A stretch of 46,797 nt of DNA from a bacterium (GTDB lineage Bacteria > CLD3 > SB21). The position numbers were made by a program, and so were the translations under genes. Below are positions 42,146-46,797 of this stretch, piece after piece; position 1 is the stretch's first letter, and the number at the start of each line of letters is the position of its first letter. The stretch spans positions 1 to 46,797 of the forward strand of contig JABWCP010000025.1 of assembly GCA_013360215.1 (NCBI GenBank). Reading direction: 5' to 3'. Under the pieces are notes generated by a model. That model did no database searches. It was not told where the DNA came from and worked only from the letters and a program-made list of their open reading frames with translations.

Positions 42146-43063
42146 TTATATATACCTATTGTTATTCTGTTCAATATTTATCCGATTCGGTAGCCGATAC
42201 TTTTCGCATAGTCTATTCAATTTTTCTTCCAACGCAGTCAGATAATAATCGGGCATCGTAGCAGAACGGTCGAAATACCCACGGTATTTATCTATTAAGT
42301 GCGGATAATGCTGTTGAATCGTCCGGAGTGTACGGATTTTGCTGTCGGAGGGCTGATCACCGTACAAAGTCAAAGAAGCCGGAAAAATATACCGTGCCCC
42401 GATTTGTGCAAACGTCGAAAACGATAGTTCGAGTTGATCTGCCGTATCGGATATCCACGGTAGCAGCGGCATCAGACTGACGCCCGCGTAAAATCCTTCA
42501 TCCAAAATTTGTTTCAGTCCTTGCAGGCGGCGCGACGGCGGTGTCGCACCGGGTTCGAAGATGTGCGCCGTGCGATCATCTATCGACGAAAAAGAAAATG
42601 TGATGAGTGCGCCCGACGGTACTTTGCCTAACAAGTCTTCGGGCAAAATAGCAGTCTTACCGATGTGCATCAAAATATCGGTATCGCGTAATATCAGATC
42701 GGAACGCGTGATGATGTGAACCGGAAATCGGTGGTGCAAGATGATCTCTAATAATCGGCGCGTGAGCCCGAGTTCCTTTTCCGCATGTCCATACGGGTCG
42801 GTGGAGGAAGCGAGTACGATAAATCCATATTGTCCGCGTTTGGCGCGAAGGCTTAACTGTTTATCCAGCAGTTCAGGCGCATTGGTTTTATAGGATAGTT
42901 TTTTTTCGGTGTGTGTACCGTATCGGCTTCCATGCACATAACAAAATACGCATCCCGTCGAACAGCCGCTGTACGGATTGAGGGTATAGTCATCCAAAAA
43001 CCATGGATCGCGGCGTTTGGTTTTGTTGAGGATGGTTCGAACAGTGACAGGCGTACAGGGCAT
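42146..43063 (-). CDS. radical SAM protein, SPL (spore photoproduct lyase)-like family
   Basis: Radical SAM enzyme of 305 aa resembling COG1533 (SplB-related) proteins. The cluster motif GCSTGCVFCYVHGS (CxxxCxxC, near residues 34-41) follows LNPYSGC, the family hallmark, and comes after a short N-terminal VRTILNKTKRRDPWFLDDYT. Then VLASSTDPYGHAEKELGLTR and VHIITRSDLILRD match the SAM barrel of this family. The C-terminal region DKYRGYFDRSATMPDYY is also typical. Members are widespread in bacteria that form no spores and their substrate is unknown, so DNA photoproduct repair should not be assumed. It is separated from the nucleotidyltransferase by 149 bases and faces the RHS cassette. Confidence 0.88.
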   Translation of the reverse strand: MPCTPVTVRTILNKTKRRDPWFLDDYTLNPYSGCSTGCVFCYVHGSRYGTHTEKKLSYKTNAPELLDKQLSLRAKRGQYGFIVLASSTDPYGHAEKELGLTRRLLEIILHHRFPVHIITRSDLILRDTDILMHIGKTAILPEDLLGKVPSGALITFSFSSIDDRTAHIFEPGATPPSRRLQGLKQILDEGFYAGVSLMPLLPWISDTADQLELSFSTFAQIGARYIFPASLTLYGDQPSDSKIRTLRTIQQHYPHLIDKYRGYFDRSATMPDYYLTALEEKLNRLCEKYRLPNRINIEQNNNRYI

Positions 43064-43212
43064 AAAAATAAAATTCTGTCAACGTATGGTAATTGAAAAA
43101 ACACGCGCGTATTGGTTGAGCATCCGTTACGAGGATATTTTTGGTCAGGCGCAAAAACAGCCTGCTGTCCTATAATCGAACAAAAACAAAATCAGTTTTC
43201 GTCTGTACCTGT

Positions 43213-43659
43213 TTAGTTTTTCAAAAGATGCTTCAAAGCCGCAACATCCATTTGATCTCTTTCACGGAGTGATTGTTCTTTGAACCAAACCAACATGGAA
43301 GCATCCAAAAAAGGAATTTTGTGCCCGTCCAAAGCGTGAAAACGAATATGAGAGGTGAGATCGGAATAACGTTTGCCGTTTATCCGAGTAAAAATATCTA
43401 TTGGAAAAACTTCAATGAGGCGAACGGCACCTTCTTCATCAGGAAAATCTTCAACTGAAAGTTCGCGGGCATACCCGTCATGATAGCCGGATAAAACGGA
43501 AATGAGTTTTTTGAGATTGGAAATATGATCATCAACGATGATATCAACGTCTTCGGTCGGTCGTACATGTCCGTTAAAAACGCAGGCAAATCCTCCGACT
43601 ACAATAAAACGGATTTCATTTTTTGTCAGCAGGACCAACAATTTTTCGTATTCGTTCAT
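43213..43659 (-). CDS. nucleotidyltransferase-fold protein (NTP_transf/AbiEii-like)
   Basis: A protein of 148 aa with the pol-beta-like nucleotidyltransferase core: VVGGFACVFNGHVRPTEDVDIIV (residues 20-42) holds the GG/GS turn and the two acidic metal ligands in DVDI. Later come IEVFPIDIFTRI with a third Asp and the C-terminal QSLRERDQMDVAALKHLL, where the RERDQxDxxAL pattern is common to this family (for example with 'DIEDL' ends). The family includes toxins and antitoxins that modify tRNA or partner proteins as well as antibiotic transferases; the exact role is unknown. Its ATG lies inside the end of the preceding 54-codon gene (44-base overlap), and AGGA precedes it. Confidence 0.8.
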   Translation of the reverse strand: MNEYEKLLVLLTKNEIRFIVVGGFACVFNGHVRPTEDVDIIVDDHISNLKKLISVLSGYHDGYARELSVEDFPDEEGAVRLIEVFPIDIFTRINGKRYSDLTSHIRFHALDGHKIPFLDASMLVWFKEQSLRERDQMDVAALKHLLKN

Positions 43660-43780
43660 TGTTTTCCTGTTTAGGTTTTTTGCCGATTTTTTTTAGAAAT
43701 TCATTCAGCTCTGCGACGAGTTCCGTAGGGCGTTTTTTGGATTGGCCGATTTGCTTACGGATATGTTCACCCACACCCAT
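43616..43780 (-). CDS. small basic protein (54 aa) between parB and the nucleotidyltransferase gene
   Basis: A short frame starting at an ATG two bases after the parB stop (TAATCATG), with GGGG ahead, and overlapping the start of the nucleotidyltransferase gene by 44 bases in another frame. It encodes a Lys/Glu-rich, mostly helical peptide (for example HIRKQIGQSKKRPTELVAEL near the start and KKIGKKPKQENN later). No known domain is recognised. The arrangement of a short charged protein overlapping a nucleotidyltransferase is like toxin-antitoxin or two-part modules, so it is worth keeping. It could also be a translational coupling leader. Confidence 0.5.
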   Translation of the reverse strand: MGVGEHIRKQIGQSKKRPTELVAELNEFLKKIGKKPKQENNERIRKIVGPADKK

Positions 43781-43782
43781 GA

Positions 43783-44712
43783 TTATCCCCGGATGGTTTC
43801 GATCATTTCGATGACGCGTTGCAAGTCGTCATTCGAATAATATTCGATCTCTACGGAGCCGCTGCCGTCTTTGTGATGATGCAGGCGCACTTTGGTGCCT
43901 AACTTCATACGCAGGCGTCCTTCCACATCCGCGATATGCGGGTTGGCCGGTTGCGCGGATTCGATTTCATATTTATTCGGCGAAACTTTGTGGCTTTTTC
44001 CTTCGAGTTCCTCAAGCGTCGTTTTGACCAACTGTTCGGTTTTGCGAACGGACATGCCGCCGTCCACGATCTGCTTCCATGCTTTGAGCTGAAGCTGTTC
44101 GGAGGGGAGTGCGATCAGAGCGCGTCCGTGGCCGATGGTGATTTCTTCTTTTTTGAGGCTTTCCTGGATATCGGCCGGCAGTTTTAGCAAACGAATAATA
44201 TTGGTAATGGTCGTACGATCTTTGCCGATTTTTTGAGCGACCTGATCTTGTGTCAAATTGCAGGTTTCGATCAGTAGCTGGTACCCTTCGGCCAATTCGA
44301 TCGGATTGAGTTTTTCGCGCTGGACATTTTCGATGATGGCCAGTTCGAGCATTTCCTGATCGGTGACATTTTCACGGATGTAAGCGGGTAACTCAGTCAG
44401 CCCGGCCAATTTGCTGGCGCGAAAACGGCGCTCTCCGGCGATCAATTCATAACCGGTCGCTGTTTTACGAACGGTGATCGGCTGAATGATACCGTTTTGC
44501 AGAATCGATTGTTTTAGTTCTTCCAGCGCCTGCGGTTCGAATTCCTTACGCGGCTGAAAGGGGTTTGCACGAATCTGGTCAATCGGTATTTTAGCGATGG
44601 GCGTATCGCTCCGCACTTCATCTTTGAGCGTACCGTCGGCATTAAGTTCTTCGCGAATAAGCGCACTAAGGCCTTTTCCAAGACCCGTATTTTTTTTGGG
44701 CGTAAAATTCAT
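43783..44712 (-). CDS. parB: chromosome partitioning protein ParB
   Basis: CTP-dependent DNA clamp that loads at parS sites and, with ParA, separates replicated origins. Domains: N-terminal GLGKGLSALI (residues 10-19), the ParB/Srx CTPase part with NPFQPRKEF, GIIQPITVRK and the C-motif GERRFRASKLAG (near 93-104), then ENVQREKLNPIE and the helix-turn-helix (LTQDQVAQKIGKDRTTITN, about 155-173), and a C-terminal dimer domain with HHHKDGSGSVEIEYYS. Length 309 aa is normal. It follows parA after 12 bases with no ribosome site of its own, fitting coupled expression. A degenerate half parS-like sequence is seen near 45539. Confidence 0.96.
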   Translation of the reverse strand: MNFTPKKNTGLGKGLSALIREELNADGTLKDEVRSDTPIAKIPIDQIRANPFQPRKEFEPQALEELKQSILQNGIIQPITVRKTATGYELIAGERRFRASKLAGLTELPAYIRENVTDQEMLELAIIENVQREKLNPIELAEGYQLLIETCNLTQDQVAQKIGKDRTTITNIIRLLKLPADIQESLKKEEITIGHGRALIALPSEQLQLKAWKQIVDGGMSVRKTEQLVKTTLEELEGKSHKVSPNKYEIESAQPANPHIADVEGRLRMKLGTKVRLHHHKDGSGSVEIEYYSNDDLQRVIEMIETIRG

Positions 44713-44724
44713 ATAAAATTTGTG

Positions 44725-45504
44725 TTATGCCGGTTGCGGCGTGATGACGTTGGCGATGACTTCTTTGGCCACGCCCATATAGTCTTGAGAACCGACGGAC
44801 GCAGGATCATAGAGGATGATCGGTTTACCAAAGCTGGGCGCTTCACCGAGTTTGATATTGCGGTGAATGACATTTTTGAAAACTTTGTCTTTGAAATATT
44901 CTTTGACTTCGCCCACGACCTGATTGGACAAATTGAGGCGGCTGTCGTACATCGTCATCAGCACGCCTTCGATGGTCAGATCGGTATTGAGGTGACGCTG
45001 GACGAGGCGAATGGTATTGAGCAACTGGCGTAATCCTTCGAGCGCATAATATTCGCACTGAATGGGAATCAGTACCGTATCCGCGGCCGATAGCGCATTA
45101 AGCGTGAGAAGACCGAGCGACGGCGGGCAATCAATGAGAATGTATTCGTACTGATCGCGAATCGGAGCAATGGCTTTTTTGAACATGTGTTCGCGTTCTT
45201 CGAGATTGACCAATTCGATTTCGGCGCCGACAAGGCGGATGTGCGCCGGAAGGAGATCCATACTGGGCATCATCGTTTTCAAAATCGTATCGGTCGCCGG
45301 AACGGTTTGAATCAGAACTTCATACGAACCGCGTTCGATTTTTTCGAGATCAAAACCGAGGCCGGTCGTGGAATTGGCCTGCGGATCCATATCAATAATA
45401 AGCGTGCGTTTGCCGGCATGGGCGAGGCTCGCAGAAAGATTGATCGAAGTCGTCGTTTTACCGACGCCACCTTTTTGGTTGGCTATGGCAATAATTCTGC
45501 CCAT
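44725..45504 (-). CDS. parA: chromosome partitioning ATPase ParA (Soj)
   Basis: Walker-type ATPase that forms a gradient on the nucleoid and moves ParB-bound origins. The deviant Walker A NQKGGVGKTTTSINL (Lys11 and Lys16) and the following LIIDMDPQANSTTGLG, YEYILIDCPPSLGLLT (Walker B) and VLIPIQCEYYALEGL are all present. At 259 aa, without an N-terminal helix-turn-helix, it is the chromosomal type rather than the large plasmid type. AGGAG precedes the ATG. It leads parB, a 54-codon gene and the nucleotidyltransferase gene. Its upstream region carries several inverted repeats. Confidence 0.97.
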   Translation of the reverse strand: MGRIIAIANQKGGVGKTTTSINLSASLAHAGKRTLIIDMDPQANSTTGLGFDLEKIERGSYEVLIQTVPATDTILKTMMPSMDLLPAHIRLVGAEIELVNLEEREHMFKKAIAPIRDQYEYILIDCPPSLGLLTLNALSAADTVLIPIQCEYYALEGLRQLLNTIRLVQRHLNTDLTIEGVLMTMYDSRLNLSNQVVGEVKEYFKDKVFKNVIHRNIKLGEAPSFGKPIILYDPASVGSQDYMGVAKEVIANVITPQPA

Positions 45505-45552
45505 TCATTCTCCTGAAACGATGTGGAACACTGTATGATGTTTCACGAATAG

Positions 45553-45574
45553 CCCGCAAAGATAGGGAAGCGGG
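45553..45574. repeat. inverted repeat upstream of parA
   Basis: CCCGC (45553-45557) and GCGGG (45570-45574) with a 12-base loop, extended on the outside by a G-T and an A-T pair. It is part of a row of three dyads between parA and the WYL gene. Confidence 0.4.
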
Positions 45575-45587
45575 TTCTATTTAGCAA

Positions 45588-45608
45588 CGCATTTTTTATA
45601 AAAATGCG
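45588..45608. repeat. 9-bp perfect hairpin upstream of parA
   Basis: CGCATTTTT, loop TAT, AAAAATGCG. It could act as a weak terminator of the WYL transcript or as a structured element of the parA leader. Confidence 0.5.
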
Positions 45609-45618
45609 AGCTATTTTT

Positions 45619-45649
45619 AATCATTATAAGATCATTTTTTATAATGATT
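45619..45649. repeat. 11-bp AT-rich inverted repeat overlapping the WYL gene end
   Basis: AATCATTATAA and TTATAATGATT with a 9-base loop, covering the stop codon of the WYL gene. It lacks a proper T run on either side and has almost no GC, so it is a poor classical terminator. Confidence 0.5.
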
Positions 45650-46483
45650 TACGATGCTTTTTGCCTTTTCGAGGACGCTTTGGCGCAATTCGTCCGGGGC
45701 CAAAACGGTCACTGCATCACCCCATCCCAAAATCCACGCTATAAATTCATTGGACAGTTTGACTTTGAGCCGAATTTCAAACCCGTTATCGCTTTGTTTC
45801 ATCGCCTGCTCTTCAATCCAAAATTTTTCGGCCATGTATTGGCCTAGATCATCTTTGAAACGCAGATGCACGTCGGTCAGTTTACCGCCGGTAAAAGATC
45901 CCCAGGAATGGCGAAACAGTTCGTTGAGCGTTGGGACATTTTTGATGGAGGATGCCTGCCGCGAAAAACGAAAGTTCTGAATGCGCTCGATGGTAAACAT
46001 TTTAGCCGTGTCTTGGTGTATCGCGATCAGGTAATGCGTTTTTCCGGCATTGTAAAACGTAACCGGAGTGACGGTACGCCACTGATAACGGTTGGTTTTA
46101 GCTGAACGGTATTCGATCTCGATGACATGCTTTTGGCGTATCGCGCGGATCGTTTCAACGAAGAAACTCAACGTTTTGTTTTGAAATCGCTCCAAAACGA
46201 GCGGAAGATTTTTGATCGTTTCATTATTCCCGAAGGCGAAATATGTCGTGATGAGCGTATTGATCTGCAAAAGAGATAGTTCGATGCGAAACGCGCGTTT
46301 GCGGGAATTGACGGTGATGCCCATCGCCCGAAGTGCACGCATATCGCGGTGAATGGAAGATTCGCTGGTATGAAATTTTTCGGCTAAGTCTATTTCGGAA
46401 TATTTGTCGGGGAATTCATAAATCAGCGCGGCGATTTCGATCTGACGCTGAAGATCATCAATACTATTAATCATGCTACGCAT
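45632..46483 (-). CDS. WYL-domain transcriptional regulator with N-terminal HTH
   Basis: Cytosolic DNA-binding regulator of about 283 aa. The N-terminal part is a DeoR/HTH_11-like winged helix (RQIEIAALIYEFPDKYSEIDLAEKFHTSESSIHRDMRALRAMG). A WYL domain follows (about residues 120-190: VIEIEYRSAKTNRYQWRTVTPVTFYNAGKTHYLIAI), with Tyr-Leu in the WYL position, then a WCX-like C-terminal part (LRFKDDLGQYMAEK, WILGWGDAVTVLAP). Such regulators often sense nucleic acids or nucleotides and control DNA repair or defence genes. The ATG at 46483 is preferred over longer starts because 46534 lies upstream of the predicted -10 box; 46474 is also possible. It diverges from ssb, a single-strand DNA-binding gene. 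Confidence 0.88.
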   Translation of the reverse strand: MRSMINSIDDLQRQIEIAALIYEFPDKYSEIDLAEKFHTSESSIHRDMRALRAMGITVNSRKRAFRIELSLLQINTLITTYFAFGNNETIKNLPLVLERFQNKTLSFFVETIRAIRQKHVIEIEYRSAKTNRYQWRTVTPVTFYNAGKTHYLIAIHQDTAKMFTIERIQNFRFSRQASSIKNVPTLNELFRHSWGSFTGGKLTDVHLRFKDDLGQYMAEKFWIEEQAMKQSDNGFEIRLKVKLSNEFIAWILGWGDAVTVLAPDELRQSVLEKAKSIVNHYKK

Positions 46484-46515
46484 CCCAATAAAAATTAATC
46501 GTTGAAATGTCATTA

Positions 46516-46544
46516 AAAATAATATTGAAATCAAATATTGTCAA
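46516..46544 (-). promoter_or_regulatory. candidate promoter of the WYL regulator
   Basis: On the minus strand, a perfect TTGACA (46544-46539) and TATTTT (46521-46516) are 17 bases apart. The start would be near 46509. Confidence 0.55.
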
Positions 46545-46573
46545 AAATTGACAGAAAAGAGCTGTCAGCTGAC
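46539..46573. promoter_or_regulatory. nested palindromes between the WYL gene and ssb (candidate operator)
   Basis: TGTCAA-AAA-TTGACA (46539-46553) is a perfect dyad giving a -35 box on each strand. It is followed by AGCTG-T-CAGCT (46560-46570) and the overlapping perfect GTCAGCTGAC (46564-46573). The block sits between the plus-strand TTGACA and a TATAAA at 46574-46579. Confidence 0.55.
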
Positions 46574-46579
46574 TATAAA
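46548..46579 (+). promoter_or_regulatory. candidate ssb promoter with long spacer
   Basis: TTGACA (46548-46553) and TATAAA (46574-46579) are 20 bases apart, longer than the usual 16-18. The spacer holds two overlapping palindromes. Such long spacers occur in promoters that need an activator to remodel the DNA. Confidence 0.4.
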
Positions 46580-46671
46580 TTAATAACGTTACGATGATGG
46601 AAATGATACAAAAAATGAAACGAAAAAGAATTTACTAATAACACATAAAAACAAAACAAGGAGAACAAGTC

Positions 46672-46797
46672 ATGAACAAAGGAAGTTTGAATCGCGCTGT
46701 ATTGATCGGTCGTCTGGGCCGTGATCCGCAGGTACGCTATACGCCTACGGGAACGCCGATCACGTCGTTTAGCGTAGCGACGACGCAGGTATTTAAA
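46672..46797 (+). CDS. ssb: single-stranded DNA-binding protein, N-terminal part (cut by the window end)
   Basis: The first 42 codons are seen: MNKGSLNRAVLIGRLGRDP, then VRYTPTGTPITSFSVATT, which is the OB-fold start of bacterial SSB (consensus MN.VNLIGRLG.DPE.RYTPNG). SSB coats single-stranded DNA in replication, repair and recombination and recruits partners through its acidic tail, which lies beyond the window. A strong AAGGAG stands ahead of the ATG. It diverges from the WYL regulator across palindromic sequence. The frame is open to the end of the window. Confidence 0.93.
   Translation, partial: MNKGSLNRAVLIGRLGRDPQVRYTPTGTPITSFSVATTQVFK

Noticed and set aside
43086-43175. 29-codon plus-strand frame between two minus-strand genes
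   Set aside because: No ribosome site, very short, and it lies in the leader region of the radical SAM gene.
1-46797. tRNA, rRNA, CRISPR arrays and intact transposons
   Set aside because: No T-loop-like segments outside genes, no regularly spaced repeats, and no transposase motifs were found on reading through both strands.

Overview
The window is a bacterial chromosome segment of roughly 45-47% GC (estimated by eye). It is densely coded on both strands and is mostly housekeeping sequence with a few accessory patches. It encodes outer-membrane and lipid A functions: BamA, two OmpH/Skp-type chaperones and LpxD, next to undecaprenyl diphosphate synthase. It also has traits common in the Fibrobacterota-Chlorobiota-Bacteroidota (FCB) superphylum and its candidate phyla: a 14-repeat 'two-component regulator propeller' kinase, a DUF4301 protein, DUF5683-like and RHS proteins of the DPLxDKYPxWxPY type. 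Clear AGGAG ribosome sites and at least one near-perfect TTGACT-N17-TATAAT promoter (HU gene) argue against classical Bacteroidota, which usually use other promoter motifs. The exact phylum cannot be fixed from the sequence alone.

Layout. 0.1-5.9 kb (+): an envelope cluster uppS-bamA-ompH-ompH, a terminator, then lpxD-ruvB. 6.9-19.95 kb (-): thiE; a 2-oxo acid dehydrogenase E2 with two almost identical lipoyl domains; a tight five-gene run rng-radical SAM-folE2-M28 lipoprotein-crotonase (read right to left); a second run DHH phosphoesterase-pepA-DUF4301 with overlapping or abutting genes; and an FAD amine oxidoreductase. 20.3-30.7 kb (+): sucC (no sucD beside it), adenosine deaminase, a XerD-type recombinase, a membrane histidine kinase coupled to a DUF5683-like protein, a GT-C-like membrane protein coupled to a methyltransferase, HU, ruvX, then a loose patch with a 47-codon ORF, an NTF2-fold secreted protein and a beta-propeller-like fragment. 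30.8-34.5 kb (-): yqeY and the large propeller histidine kinase. 34.7-40.6 kb (+): a run that suggests peptide and amino-acid scavenging (secreted isoaspartyl peptidase/asparaginase, M20 dipeptidase, SGNH hydrolase, EI24 membrane protein, histidine ammonia-lyase). 40.6-42.1 kb (+): an orphan, 5'-truncated RHS tip with an unrecognised C-terminal toxin-like domain, an overlapping candidate immunity gene, and REP-like palindromes. 42.1-46.5 kb (-): SPL-like radical SAM, then (read right to left) a WYL regulator, parA, parB, a 54-codon gene and a nucleotidyltransferase. The window ends inside ssb (+), divergent from the WYL gene across a palindrome-rich promoter region.

The most promising unexplained material is (i) the orphan RHS tip and immunity cassette, whose composition changes inside the RHS core and which is followed by REP-like hairpins; (ii) the 54-codon gene plus nucleotidyltransferase carried as a tail on the parAB operon; (iii) the nested palindromes between the WYL regulator and ssb; and (iv) two expression-control arrangements: a hairpin covering the rng ribosome site, and a terminator overlapping the possible starts of ruvX. 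No tRNA, rRNA, CRISPR array or intact insertion sequence was seen.
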